Assembly (NCBI GenBank): GCA_021229015.1
Contig: CM037777.1
Span: forward strand, 25,973,222-26,037,221
Length of the DNA stretch: 64,000 nt
Direction of reading: 5' to 3'
Source: Solen grandis
Taxonomy: Eukaryota; Mollusca; Bivalvia; Adapedonta; Solenidae
Positions 38,450 to 49,164 of the stretch are shown here, piece by piece. The position numbers were made by a program, and so were the translations under genes. The notes beneath the pieces are model-generated. The model saw only the letters and a program-made list of their open reading frames with translations, had not been told where the DNA came from and searched no databases. The stretch's first letter is position 1; each line of letters opens with the position of its first letter.

Positions 38450-39786
38450 TTCTGCAGACGATCCGGAATTCTTTTCAGGCCTTTTAACTCCATGTGGTAA
38501 CTTGATTTCACTTCATGTGACTGAAAAATACAAGCATATATAATTTCGAACAATTAACAAAAATCCCAACAAATGCATGTGAAGCTCCTAAGAATCCTGT
38601 CTGATTATTTTGAAAGTGGGACGTTCATGTAACAGGAAAGATGAGATTGATTTTTTGTTATAGAAATATGTAATTTCTTCTGAAATGAATCTGGTGTATG
38701 AAATAGATCATCATGATACTGTGGATATACAATCGAACTACGGTGACTCAAACACTGAAAACTGGAACACCATACTTTACTCGAACACATTTCACGGTCC
38801 CGGCATAAAATGTTCTTAATTCTATATTGTTCGACCTGGGATGCGTCGAAAACACTGATGGCTGGAACTCTCTTACTAAATTTTCGGCCCAAGATTAAAA
38901 GTGCTATGTATTTCACACCTATCTGTCGAACCTCCCTACCCGTGATGTTCGCCAACCAATGTTCGCTGGAGGGCTTAATTGCAACCTGCGGCACAGCATG
39001 TTTTTCACACATTGTGATATTGGCACAATCAGCGGTTGAATAATTAACACATCAAAGTGTTTGAAGATGATATAAGTAAACGTTGATCATGTTGCAAATT
39101 AAAGAAGGAATTTGTGTAATTGATTTAATGGAATATTAATTTATTGGTTTTCAGCTATATGCGTAGATTATTTACAATACATTTTTCTGTTTTCATCGTT
39201 TTATGCAAAATAAAATGTATGCAGGAAATGATACGACTTACACGTAGGCCGATGTATGTGTCCATGTACGTTTAAAAAGTAAATGTCATCATTGATGTTT
39301 GTGCTTTTATCTTGATAGCTGCTGTTTTATTAATTTATATTTGTTTTAAAAGAATAACAAAGATAAGTTTTTTTTATTTAATGTTACCTCTATTATTATT
39401 TTGCTGACTGATATCTACTTTAATCAATCAATTCTAAAGGACGTCCTGATAATTAATTAAAGTTTTTAATACATGTACATATGTAAATTATTATAAACAT
39501 GGTTGGGCCAAACCACCATTGACTAGAACAAATTACTGTTCCCCCAGCCTGTTCGAGTCACCAAAGTTTGACTGTAATGTGTCATTTTTTTTGCTAAGAT
39601 CTCTCAATCGAAACAAATTTATAAGCTTGAACAAAATTATCCTTTATGCACCCCCACCCCACCCTGCACCAGATTCCAGTGGACAGTGGATATGTATTAA
39701 ATTAAAGTTTTACTCATTTTATGTGTCAAAGACAATTCATACAACCATTGATGACACACAAATAACATTAAAGGAATTTTACAAAC
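38450..39786. other. No confident gene; decayed repeat at 38690-39045
   Basis: 38690-39045 has open frames on both strands (135 codons minus, 77 plus) but reads like a degenerate repeat with recurring TTCGA/CTCGAAC words. No protein family is recognised. The rest is AT-rich. Confidence 0.4.
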
Positions 39787-39921
39787 CTGCACAAGCTCCA
39801 ATGCAATAACTTTTCCAGTGCACATGTCTATCATAGAGAAGACCCCATATTTTGCACAGTGCCCAGGACTGTCTGAACGTCCATCACCAGCAACAATCAC
39901 CTCCTTCGTATAACCAAAGAA
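39787..39921 (-). CDS. Exon-like segment of a DDE-type transposase-related protein
   Basis: The minus strand gives 45 codons between an AG (AATAG) and a donor CAG/GTTTGT, phase 0 at both ends: FFGYTKEVIVAGDGRSDSPG, then HCAKYGVFSMIDMCTGKVIA and LELVQ. The GDGR-x-DSPGHxAKYG...LVQ block matches a large family of uncharacterised invertebrate and fish proteins that I believe are DDE transposase-derived, with the D of GDGR a candidate catalytic residue. The superfamily is not settled (Kolobok-like is one possibility). The next expected block (E-x-GSS-x-ME) was not found downstream. A possible upstream exon is 39936-40007 (24 codons, VQSTALTKELSVENYIHKGL...), only 14 bases away, which suggests a frameshifted pseudogene rather than a real intron. 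Confidence 0.5.
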
Positions 39922-40021
39922 CTATTGAACTGAACCTTATAAAGATCAAGTCCTTTATGTATATAATTTTCTACTGACAGTTCCTTGGTAAGAGCAGTAC
40001 TTTGCACCTGTGAAGATCATG

Positions 40022-40330
40022 TTTGTTTGATTGTTGGGTTCAAAGTCCCAGTGAGAGTATTTCATTGATTTGGAGACGATGTCTATTTGAGACAGAATAG
40101 TGCTGCCACACTGCAGTATCACGTCATAGACATGTGGCATGATACAACTCCCAGTCATATTATTCTGATGCCAGCCCAGTCCTGGAACTATCCTCATATG
40201 CTGAGCCACAAGCATGGTAGGTATACCAGAACTTTTTTTAACAACTTCGATATGTTGTGACCATGGATCGAACCATCAACCTCCCTCTCCTGAGGCAAAT
40301 GCTCTTACCACTCGACCACGGGGATGATGT
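40022..40330 (-). mobile_element. Second tRNA-derived SINE family
   Basis: On the minus strand it begins CATCCCCGTGGTCGAGTGGT, an A-box-like tRNA head, followed by a B-box-like GGTTCGATCCATGG. A body of about 230 bases ends in AATCAAACAAAC. The flanks TGTGAAGATCATG and TGTGATGGTCATG match at 10 of 13 positions and may be a decayed target duplication. It is distinct from the V-SINE in its body. Confidence 0.7.
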
Positions 40331-40419
40331 GTGATGGTCATGATTAATTCTTAAACCACAATCTTCGGATCCAAACTAGACACTCTTAAGAATAAATGGT
40401 TTTAGAATTGCATACTTAC

Positions 40420-40565
40420 TGTTTTTGCTCCTCGGCATCACTCAAAAAGGCCAAAGGGTGTTGACAGGACAGAAGGCCTGTGAAAACAGCAGGATGTGCC
40501 ACATCTACAGTTCCACTGACATCATTCTCGTCATACTGTGTGGTGTTTCTGCAGAGTCTCTGTAC
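40420..40565 (-). CDS. Candidate internal exon, unknown protein
   Basis: Bounded by acceptor TTTTTCAG and donor CA/GTAAGT on the minus strand and open throughout (48 codons, entering at phase 0 and leaving with two bases). It reads VQRLCRNTTQYDENDVSGTV, then DVAHPAVFTGLLSCQHPLAF and LSDAEEQK. Codon use and composition look genuinely coding. Its entry phase agrees with the candidate first exon at 40943-41026. Its exit phase does not fit the phase-0 segments at 39936-40007 or 39787-39921, so at least one exon is missing or the downstream piece belongs to another gene. No domain recognised. Confidence 0.5.
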
Positions 40566-40942
40566 CTGAAAAATGTCTCCAGTGTGTTAGGGCAGTTGGT
40601 AGAAAGGATACCTACCAATGCATTGTGCTGTGATTTGAACTCTTGACAAATATTACTTACTGTAAGTCTAAAGCTGAATAAATATCTGAATTAGTATTGT
40701 CCAGTGGGCACCAAGTATTGCAGGTTAGGCCTATTACTGATTACAGAATGTGTTGGTGAAAATGTTAGCTATTTTATATCAGAATCAGTGAACATGTTAT
40801 AGTCTTTTAACATTGTATTTTAACATTCAGACATTTTTTCATATTTTTCATCCAATATTGAGTCAAAAGATGCAATGAAACAGCCCTATTATTTTTTTTT
40901 CTTCAAATTGCACGGACTATGAAGAAATCTACCACTACTTAC

Positions 40943-41026
40943 CTCTAGACTTGTGTGCACAGTCATGTCTGTTTCATATTCACTTTTGTTCCCGTTCCCT
41001 TCGTCTTTACTGTACATTTGACACAT
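40943..41026 (-). CDS. Candidate first coding exon, unknown protein
   Basis: The ATG at 41026-41024 follows an in-frame TAG immediately upstream. It gives 28 codons (MCQMYSKDEGNGNKSEYETD, then MTVHTSLE) ending exactly at the consensus donor GAG/GTAAGT. The phase-0 junction continues cleanly into 40420-40565. The product is acidic and polar, as N-termini of transposase-derived or nuclear proteins often are. An acceptor TTCTACAG at about 41043 permits other readings, including a terminal exon for the segments at 41.9-42.5 kb. Confidence 0.4.
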
Positions 41027-41231
41027 CTACATTGTTCAGCTGGCTGTAGAACTAACAATCTGGATGAACATTTTGATTTTTGAATTACTAATAGACTAAA
41101 AATATGAGATAAAATGCAAAATGTCAGACTGATTCACAATGAGTAACAATTAGCAGGTGCTTTATGGATGTTTGATCTGACACTTAGGTAATTATGCGAC
41201 TGAATAATAGTGCATAGCTGAAAATGTGAGT

Positions 41232-41482
41232 GGGGCCTCCGTAGCCGAGAGGGTAAAGTCGCTGACTTTAGCACTCACTTAACTTCTCACCGCATGGGTT
41301 TGAATCCCAGCAGGGTCATTCGGATTTTCATGTGAGGAAGCCTTCCTGCTGGCTTGCAGTAGGTCGATAGTTCTACCCGGATTCCTCCATGCATTTGGGG
41401 TCTTCCTCCACCTGTAATTAGCTGGATGTTGCTATATGACTGAAATACTGTCGAAGTGATGGTAAACTCAAATAGTCAAGTG
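41232..41482 (+). mobile_element. V-SINE (RUDI-like), full length, plus strand
   Basis: Begins with the tRNA-like head GGGGCCTCCGTAGCCGAGAG, contains a B-box-like GGGTTTGAATCCCAG, then the shared body and the tail GGTAAACTCAAATAGTCAAG. It lies between candidate minus-strand exons at 40943-41026 and 41871-41949. I did not find a convincing target duplication. Confidence 0.82.
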
Positions 41483-41595
41483 TTAAAGAAGTTTAGCTTT
41501 GGTCTAGTCAGTATTCAGACTGATACATGATATAAACACCTTATTTTTTCATCCTCCGATCCTGATACATTCATAATCAGCTGTTTAAGCTATTT

Positions 41596-41755
41596 TTCAC
41601 AAAAGTATACAAGAGTGTTCACTGGAACATTTGTGTCACCTGCTGAATCGTGACGAAAAAGTTTGACGGACAGTGTACAGATGGACAGACAGACAAATGA
41701 CGGAAAAGTGATTCCTATGTGTCACCTCTGAAAAACGCAGATGACACAATCAAAA
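41596..41755 (+). repeat. Repeat family E, plus copy
   Basis: Shares GGAACAT(T/G)TGTGTCACCTG, GACGGAAAAGTGAT and CTATGTGTCA with the reverse copy at 55327-55455. Contains an inverted TCACCTGCTG / CAGATGACAC pair. Unclassified interspersed repeat. Confidence 0.55.
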
Positions 41756-41870
41756 GATTGTTGCCATACATAAAAGACTTCATGTTCCCCCTCAGCAGTT
41801 TAATCTGCAAATATACTGCTTTAACATAGTGTTTCATAAATTACAGATAGAATGCGTTTCTGTATCATAC

Positions 41871-41949
41871 CTTTGATTGCTACTTGTTGGATTTGCATGG
41901 CATAAGTTGGATGAAGCTGCTGATTAGACTGGGATAACAAACCTTCTTC
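41871..41949 (-). CDS. Candidate exon, glutamine-rich segment
   Basis: Acceptor CCCCTTCAG and donor AAAG/GTATGA bound 79 bases. In phase 0 the frame is open: EEGLLSQSNQQLHPTYAMQI, then QQVAIK. However, the preceding candidate exon (42317-42488) would enter in a phase that meets a stop near the end of this segment, so the two may not be joined, or this may be a terminal exon in the other frame. Function unknown. Confidence 0.35.
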
Positions 41950-42224
41950 CTGAAGGGGACAAAGGGAATATAAAATTTCTTACAGAGATACCGCAAATTA
42001 AGCAAACAAAATGTGTGCTAAAGTCACTGACAATAAATATTTTAATTCATACAGAGCATGAACATTTGTCTAAATATAGTTTACACATATCATCATATTT
42101 CAGCATCATATAACCAACACTGCACAAATAGTATAGATAGAACACCTTGTTAAACAGTACAGATATAACTCCTTGTTAAACAGTACAGATATAACTCCTT
42201 GTTTTCAGGACAAATTTTTAATGT

Positions 42225-42295
42225 CATGGCCAGGGACAGAACAACAACTTTTGCTGGGGCAGACACTCTAACCACACAGACACCAGGATCAATTA
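42225..42295 (-). mobile_element. Degenerate tRNA-SINE head
   Basis: The minus strand reads CTGGTGTCTGTGTGGTTAGA then GTGTCTGCCCCAGC and a weak B-box remnant CTGTCCCTGGCC. This matches a tRNA-derived SINE head of the GTGGTTAGAGTGTCTGCC type. No body could be followed with confidence. Confidence 0.4.
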
Positions 42296-42316
42296 CAAAG
42301 TTTGTTTTCTACTTAC

Positions 42317-42488
42317 AATGAATTACTTATATTAACTGGCACCAGCTCTTCAGTAATGATTGGTTGCTGTTCAGGAACTGCTCTCTGGATGCAGAGGTCA
42401 CTGTCCATCTCCTGGCCATTAGTTTCTGTCTGAACATCATGAGTGAGACTTGCTGGGTCTACTTCATCAGCAGATGCCTCAAAACAGT
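42317..42488 (-). CDS. Candidate exon, acidic protein segment
   Basis: Acceptor TTTTCAG and donor ATT/GTAAGT bound 172 bases with one open frame: CFEASADEVDPASLTHDVQT, then ETNGQEMDSDLCIQRAVPEQ and QPIITEELVPVNISNS. Composition is acidic and unlike chance AT-rich frames, so a real or recently real exon is likely. It needs one base from an upstream exon and donates two. The family 'A' repeat starts about 230 bases upstream (42715), and no partner exon was found beyond it. Confidence 0.5.
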
Positions 42489-42714
42489 CTGAAAATAAAT
42501 GGAAATTTAAATAAAGCAAGTGACAAACACTGAATAAGAATAGTGTTTTAGGAAGGGGAAAAGTATGCAAATGAGCTAGGAGGGGAATTTTTCTACTATG
42601 TATAATGTAGGTTTTATTGTATTTTACTCTTATTTATGATGTTTTATTGCATAAATTAATAATTAGGACAATAATATAACATGTCTGAACAGTTTTATTA
42701 AGAATATAACATTT

Positions 42715-43953
42715 AACAAGAGGGCCAAGATGGTCCTGAATTGCTCACCTGAGAAATATTGCTTTCATTGCCTTTTACAACATAGTCATACTGAATACAA
42801 AATCCATGCAGAAGAACAGCAATATAATCTTAACTCCACACAAAAAGTTTACATGTGGTCCATAAAACCAAGTTTACCCTAGAGTGGGACCAATTTTGAC
42901 CCCAGGGCCATGATTTGAAAACATGTTCCAAGTCCACAAGGCTATTTTACATACCAAATATCTAAACCCATGATCTTGTGGTTTCTAACAAGGATATCTT
43001 TTAAAAATCTTTCCTATGTAAGTCTATGTAAAATCAAGTGACCCCTGTGGCAGGGCCAATTTTAACCCCAGGGCCATGATTTGAACCAACTTGGTAGTTG
43101 TCCATAAGGCAATGTTACACACCAAATATCTAACCCCAGGCCTTATGGTTTCTGAGAAGAAGTCATTTTTCTATTTTTTATTAGTGATGTTCCCATTGTC
43201 GCTAGTCACCGACAAACAGTTACAGTAAGGAATGATAATAAACGATTTACATATATCCATTCCGCGATGTCGTAAAATTTTATACCATACCATGTCATGT
43301 GTTGTTGGTCCCCTTTCAAACAATAAGGCTAAAAAGTATAACCTATTAGCTGCTCCAGTATTATCAAGCTAAAACTGTGTCGAAAACTACTTCATGAAGT
43401 CCATACAACTGTGTATAATTAAGAGCCTTGCTGGAAATTTACTTCTGGTTCAACAATTAATAATTGGCAAATTATTGATTATACCCCATCCAATTGAACC
43501 GATAATCAATTGTGAACAATATCAACCGATATCTATCACTATTTTTTTTCCTATATAAGCCTATGTAAAATCAAGTGACCCCTGGGGTGGGGCCAATTTT
43601 TACCTAAGGGTCATGATTTGAACAAACTTAGTAGAGGTCAACTAGACAATGCTACACACTAAATATCTAAGCTCTAGGCCTTGCAGTTTTGCATAAGAAG
43701 GTTTTCAAAGTTGGCATTTGAAAAATCTATTTTTAGATCCTGTGACCACTTTTTCAACTAATCAAAATAATTTGAACAATCTTGATAGAGGGCATTATAA
43801 GGATGATTCCTGTGAAGTTTGGTCAAAATTCATTCCGTGGTTTAGGAGGAGATGTTGTTTAAGTATATTGTTGACGCCGGATACATGCACGGACAAAAGG
43901 GGATTACAATAGCTCGATCACCATGAGCAGATTGTGCTCAGGTGAGCTAAAAA
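42715..43953 (-). mobile_element. Family A element (HINE-like), minus orientation
   Basis: Read on the minus strand it begins TTTTTAGCTCACCTGAGCAC and ends with a GG-CCATCTTGG-CC hairpin followed by CTCTTGTT. The interior has diverged tandem units containing GGCCTAGAGCTTAGATATTT-like and GGTCACTTGATTTTACATAG-like words. Non-coding. See the architecture finding for the class assignment. Confidence 0.72.
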
Positions 43954-44010
43954 TGACACTGCAACAGTTTGTCCATGCACACAATATGGTATGTAAACTG
44001 TCATAATCCT

Positions 44011-44060
44011 GGAGGGGTGGGGAGGGGGGGGGGGGGGGGTAAAAAAAATGGGTGGGGGGG
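44011..44060 (+). repeat. Poly-G tract
   Basis: GGAGGGGTGGGGAGGG then a run of about 16 G, an A8 stretch, and GGGTGGGGGG. Potential G-quadruplex, and a place where assembly length may be wrong. Confidence 0.85.
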
Positions 44061-44075
44061 ATATATCCTCGAGTG

Positions 44076-45110
44076 CCCAAACTGCGCCCCTCTAAGATTT
44101 AATTAGGAAATGCAACATAAATAAAATACATAGAATAGAAACTGTTCACGTACAAAATAATTCTATCAAATTCACATTAATACCCCCACAAACAATTCTT
44201 TTATAAATAATTATTCACTCAAAAATAACATTTAATAAATTACAAGTCAAATATTATGCCATCATTTTGTGTGGTCCTAACTCCGCCCGGTATCGGGTTC
44301 ATTCGCCCCAAGTACACTTTCGCCCGAGTCATTTCGCCCGAGTCAGTTCGCCCTACAATGTGGGTTCATTCGCCCTACAATGTGGGTTCATTCGCCCTAG
44401 TAAAATTATATTAATAAACAAAATGGATATTACAAATGGTGATGAATATCTTTTGCGAGAATAGTGCGCTTCATTTTATTAATTCAACAAGTATAGGTTT
44501 AGAGTACAAAGTATTTAGGTGTAATGATTACATTAAAGGTGACATCTTCCTTCTGAAAACACACACTTGCCGTAGGTGTGAACACATGCCAGACCAGGGT
44601 TAGATGTAATTAACACGCGTCAAAAGTGTGTGTAATAATATGTACTAAAAAAGACACAGCGAAATTATCCAAATGAATAATTAAGGAAACAAAAGTTTTA
44701 AGATGTTTGATACTTTGCAAACACATAATCACTCCGCCCCCTAGGTGACGTCATAACAGTTGCAATTTGTACACATATGACTTCCATTTATAAATTTGTA
44801 AACACAGCAGATGGAATTAATTTCCGAGATACTTTTATTTTAAAAATTTGAGTGTAAAAAGGATATTCTGAGTGGAAATAATTTTGTAGTATTAAGAAAA
44901 ACACATTAAAAGAGTGGTGCGAGATAAAATTTGCAATATTTATCTGTCTGAATCAAAATTTCGTAAAAAAATCATCTGAGTTTATTTACAGAAACATAGT
45001 AAAAAAACAACAAAAACTCAAAGTCGCTTACGCGTGTAATAAAATCTAGCGAGACTATGTTAATATAAAGGAAGGTGGCGGAGTTAGGACAGGGGCGCAG
45101 TTAGGACCTC
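44076..45110. mobile_element. Possible inverted-repeat element with TTCGCCC tandem core
   Basis: AACTGCGCCCCT (44080-44091) is mirrored by AGGGGCGCAGTT (45092-45103), and GTCCTAACTCCGCC near 44275 by GGCGGAGTTAGGAC near 45077. Between them, 44295-44400 repeats (CA)TTCGCCC at least six times, with GGGTTCATTCGCCCTACAAT twice. Boundaries and class are uncertain. Confidence 0.45.
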
Positions 45111-45561
45111 CGACGATATACATGTATATCTATGTTCAATCATTTATTAAACACTTATTATTCCCAATTAACTAGTATAAAAATAGATAATTTTATTTAT
45201 TCATTTTATTTATTTTTCTTCTTTCTGTTTTTTAAAAAAAAGTTTAGATCTAGGTACCACATGATGAAATAGAACTATATGTAAAATGATTTTAAGTCTT
45301 TTCTATGAAGGTCTAGGTAACTGAGAAGGGTCGCACCCTCATCTATAACATTTTTATTATTTTCCGCGGTGGATGTCAATCGAGATTAAATTGAACGGTA
45401 GTATGAATGAAAGTAATATTTTATGAACTTATAATTGAAAATATCGCAAAAATCAATGACCTCTCCACCACACCCATGTGAACAGCCCCTTCTTTCAGCT
45501 GCTCGATCGTGTAACTTAGACGTCAGCTTTTTATACCGGTCCTTTCATACCACGCGCCAAA

Positions 45562-45594
45562 ATGGCCGTCTGCATTTCCTACGGGAAGCGAATG
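45562..45594 (+). CDS. Candidate first coding exon (11 codons), unknown gene
   Basis: AAAATGG context start, MAVCISYGKRM, ending at a consensus donor ATG/GTAAGT. Just upstream is a GC-richer patch with a CRE-like GACGTCA (about 45520) and a TTTTTATA box. This combination suggests a transcription start for a plus-strand gene. No downstream exon could be linked. It is 16 kb upstream of the first recognised KIF15 exon and does not resemble the KIF15 N-terminus I know, so the link is not claimed. Confidence 0.3.
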
Positions 45595-45786
45595 GTAAGT
45601 CATATATGTATTGTTTTGTATGGATGAAAATCAACGCCAAAATTATTTTACAATACAGATGTTTCAGTTGGTGATTAAATGGTGTGGCATATGATGAATA
45701 TTGATTTAAATCAAAATATATTACTGACAAAGAAGTTTCACATCGATAGTCTGGAGTATCCTCGAGTACACAGTTCTGACGCACCT

Positions 45787-46108
45787 AAGAAAAATCGTGG
45801 TCTTTTTTTAATTTAACATAAACAAAAAATATAATTTTCTTTTGTATGGTAAAACTAAGTAATTTATTCATAGTCTTACATTGTTTTCAAGTGCTGGCAT
45901 CGTTTTTCAAAAAAAATCACTAGTGGCATGTCTATAATGACTCCTAAGAAAAAAATGTGGTCTTTTTTTTTAACATAAACAAAAAATATAATTTTCCTCT
46001 GTATGGTAAAACTAAGTAATTTATTCATAGTCTTACATTGTTTTCAAGTGGCTGGCATCGTTTTTTTCAAAGAAAAATCACTAGTGGTCATGTCTATAAT
46101 TCAGTGAG
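45787..46108 (+). repeat. Two ~160-bp tandem copies
   Basis: CCTAAGAAAAATCGTGGTCT at 45785 and CCTAAGAAAAAAATGTGGTC at 45943 start two near-identical copies that share GTATGGTAAAACTAAGTAAT and AATCACTAGTGG. Non-coding. Confidence 0.85.
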
Positions 46109-46320
46109 GCTGACTTGAGAGTACAATGAAACGACGCATCTGATTGGGTTTTCATTTAATCATTGTAGCATGCTTTTAAAAATTGAATTTTCGTGTCAGA
46201 AATAATGTACGAGGGAATGTTGGTTGCATATATTTTTTTCTATTTCATTGTTTCACTGAAAATATGCCAGATGAGAAAAAGTACTTATTGAAAAGGAGGT
46301 TTTGCAGGTGTGTTGTATAA
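46093..46320 (+). repeat. Segment paralogous to 46501-46528 + 49353-49560 (empty site)
   Basis: Runs uninterrupted from AATTCAGTGAGGCTGACTTG through GAGAGTACAATGAAACGAC to TTGAAAAGGAGGTTTTGCAG. The same sequence further right is split by the 46529-49352 element. This copy is therefore the natural pre-insertion state. Confidence 0.88.
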
Positions 46321-46860
46321 AGTATACCAAATAATAACCCTGCATCAATAACTCGCCACATTTTGGCTTTCTAACGCTAAAAGGGATGTTGACAAACAAA
46401 ACTTGTAAGAATGATGTCACACGGAATCAATTTAATAAAAATCGAGGTCAAAACAAAAAAGGCGTCGGAATAGTGATGCGTCGGAATAGAGTACCGTACG
46501 ATAATTCAGTGAGGCTGACTTGAGAGTACAGTGTTTTTTTTTCACTTTTGGGGGAATGGGGTCCGGGCCCATTTGAGGGGGGAAAAAAGCGCGCGAACTA
46601 GCTAAAAGGGGAATTTTTTTACTTATACACAATAAATAAATATATTAAAATTTAATTAAAAAATTAATTTTTTTTAAATTTCATTAAAAACTGTTAAAAA
46701 ATAAACTACAATATAATACTGAAGTGGGTGAGGGTAATGCATTAATTCATTAAGACAGGCTTGTTTTAGATCTATCTATAAACTTTTATACATTAAATTA
46801 TGCACTTCATATATTATCATTTGTTGAATTGTGGCTTTGGGTGGCTTAAATTGATGTAGG

Positions 46861-48512
46861 GTGCTTGAGACTGACACTGTCTCTAAAGCAAACATTCTAA
46901 ACAATCAGTTTCAAAAAGCCTTCACACCAATAACTTCAGACCCTATACCAAATAAAGGACCAAGTCCACACCCTCATATGCAAGACATACAGATTACTGG
47001 GAATGGAATTGAAAAACTATTAGCAAACATCAATGAGTACAAAGCATCAGGCCCTGATGAAATCAATGCAAAATTATTAAAAGAAAGTAAAGATATCATC
47101 ACCCGATTTTAACATTAATTTTCAATAAATCTCTTCGCCAAGGAAAAATCCCTACAGATTGGAAACATGCAAATGTCTGTCCAGTATACAAAAAGGGTGA
47201 CAAATGTAATGCAATAAACTATAGACCCATATCTTTGACTTGTATCTGTTGCAAGCTCTTAGAACATGTTATATCTAGTAAAATTATGACTCACCTTCAA
47301 AAACACAACATATTATATGACCTTCAACATGGATTCAGATCATCTCGTTCCTGTGAAACACAACTTATTTCCTTTTTACAAGATATAAGCAAACTTAATA
47401 ACGATAACATCCAAACTGACATAATCCTGATGGATTTCTCCAAAGCATTTGATAAAGTCTCTCATAAATATCTACTGTATAAGCTTGAATACTACGGAAT
47501 TAATTCAAAAACATTAAATTGGATTTCTGATTTTCTACTTAATCGAACACAAACAGTGATACTTGATGGAAAATCGTCAAACACTATACCCGTTTTTTCT
47601 GGCGTGCCTCAAGGCACAGTCCTAGGCCCGACCTTATTCAACATCTACATAAATGATTTTGCTGATTATCTTAAGCATAGCACTTTAAGGCTTTTTGCCA
47701 ATGACAGCATCATATATAAACCTATCAGGAATGTTGAGGATGCTGAACTCCAATCTGATCTGAATGCTGCTGTCAAGTGGGAGCAAGATTGGCTCATGGC
47801 ATTCCATCCTGACAAGTGTAACACTCTTAGTGTGACACGAAAACGACGCCCAATAAATTTCTCATATAAACTTCATGACCATATTTTAACTAGAGTAAAT
47901 TCAGCTAAATACTTGGGAGTTACCATCCAAAATAACTTAAAATGGGATGAACACATAAATAACATTACAAACAAAGCGAATCAGACACTAGGTTTCCTAC
48001 GTAGAAATTTTAAAATTAACTCACAAAAAGTCAAAGAACATGCATATAAAGCTATTGTCAGACCCAAAATTGAATACTCATCTACAATATGGGACCCATA
48101 CATGAAAAATCAAATAAACCAAGTAGAGAAAGTCCAAAGAAGAGCAGCTAGATTCATTACCAATAGATACCACAATACAAGTTCTGTCACTGACATGATA
48201 AATACTCTCAATTGGCCATCCTTAGAAATTAGAAGAACTAAAATCCGTCTTATTATGTTTTATAAAATTGTACATCAGTTAGTTGCTATATATCCTGAAA
48301 ATATACTCATCCCTGTTAACACTAGATCAAGATATAACAATATGAATAACTTTAGGTACATAAGCACAACAATACACTCATATAAATATTCATTTTTCCC
48401 ACGCACTATAGTTCAGTGGAATATGCTACCTGTTGTGGCCCAACAAGCAGACACAGTTGACGCTTTTAAAGCTCAAGTAACTGTACCTGTCCTCCTATCT
48501 TGCCTTCATTAG
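46861..48512 (+). pseudogene. LINE (Jockey/CR1-like) reverse transcriptase, inactivated
   Basis: The first part (46861-47108) reads KANILNNQFQKAFTPI...ASGPDEINAKLL. A one-base frameshift near 47103 leads to PILTLIFNKSLRQGKIPTDW and NYRPISLTCICCKLLEHVIS. The main frame from 47235 carries the palm motif MDFSKAFDKVSH (residues 66-77), the SGVPQGTVLGP motif (122-132), then RLFAND at 152-157 where active enzymes have FADD, a thumb-like KYLGVTIQNNLKWDEHIN, and VQRRAARFITNRY. The missing aspartate (AAT at 47700) and the frameshift make it non-functional. No endonuclease domain is present: 5' truncated. The A-rich tail ends near 48694; GATGTA at 46853-46858 and 48695-48700 may be its target duplication. 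Confidence 0.85.
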
Positions 48513-49086
48513 TAAACAAAAACCTACATGTATATAGTTTTAACTATTCACCTTGTATAATATGTTCCTTATTCACATTTAATTGAATCAAAATACTTTT
48601 TCATATACCAGCGCTGACACATAATCTTCAAAGTACTGAAGGAGTGTCAATACCATAAAGAAGAAAACAAAACTTGCAAAAAAAAAAAAAAAAAGATGTA
48701 TAAAAGTGTATAGATATATCTTAAATAAGTCCTGTCTTCATTAATTAATGCATTACCCCACCCACACCACTATTATATTGTAATATATTTTTTAAAGACA
48801 GTCTTTAAAATGTGTTTTCTTTCATAAATAACATGTTTGATAACATTATTGAAGCTTTTTAAAACATTTCAACAAGTTTTATCAGTGCGTGCTTTTTTCC
48901 ATTATTTCCTACGAACAAACCGGAAGTAAACAATAGATTCAACCATAACTGTAAAAATGCATGCTTTTCACATGCTAATCAAGAAAACACATAAAAACAA
49001 GTTACATAATTATAAAAAATAACATTTCTCCAACACCTGGCCCATACCTTTACCAGTTAACTTTATTTTTTGCCATTTTTAGACAA

Positions 49087-49164
49087 TCTGCCCTGTTTAC
49101 TAGGTATTGTCTGCATATAACAATCTGTCGTATAATACAGACGATACCTAGTAAACAGGGCAGA
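49087..49164. repeat. 27-bp perfect-arm hairpin
   Basis: TCTGCCCTGTTTACTAGGTA... (49087-49113) and its reverse complement (49138-49164) pair over 27 bases with one mismatch, separated by 24 bases. It lies in the right arm of the 46529-49352 element. Confidence 0.85.

Noticed and set aside
38605..39043. 135-codon minus and 77-codon plus frames
   Set aside because: Overlapping frames in a degenerate TTCGA-rich repeat; no recognisable protein and no splice support.
40583..40643. tRNA-like stretch (GGCAGTTGGTAGAA ... GATTTGAACTC)
   Set aside because: Boxes are weak and overlap the end of the candidate exon acceptor region; too degenerate to call a SINE or tRNA.
45562..45594. First exon of KIF15
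   Set aside because: The 11 codons do not resemble the KIF15 N-terminus and no linking exons with the motor start (VFVRIRP region) were found in the intervening 16 kb.
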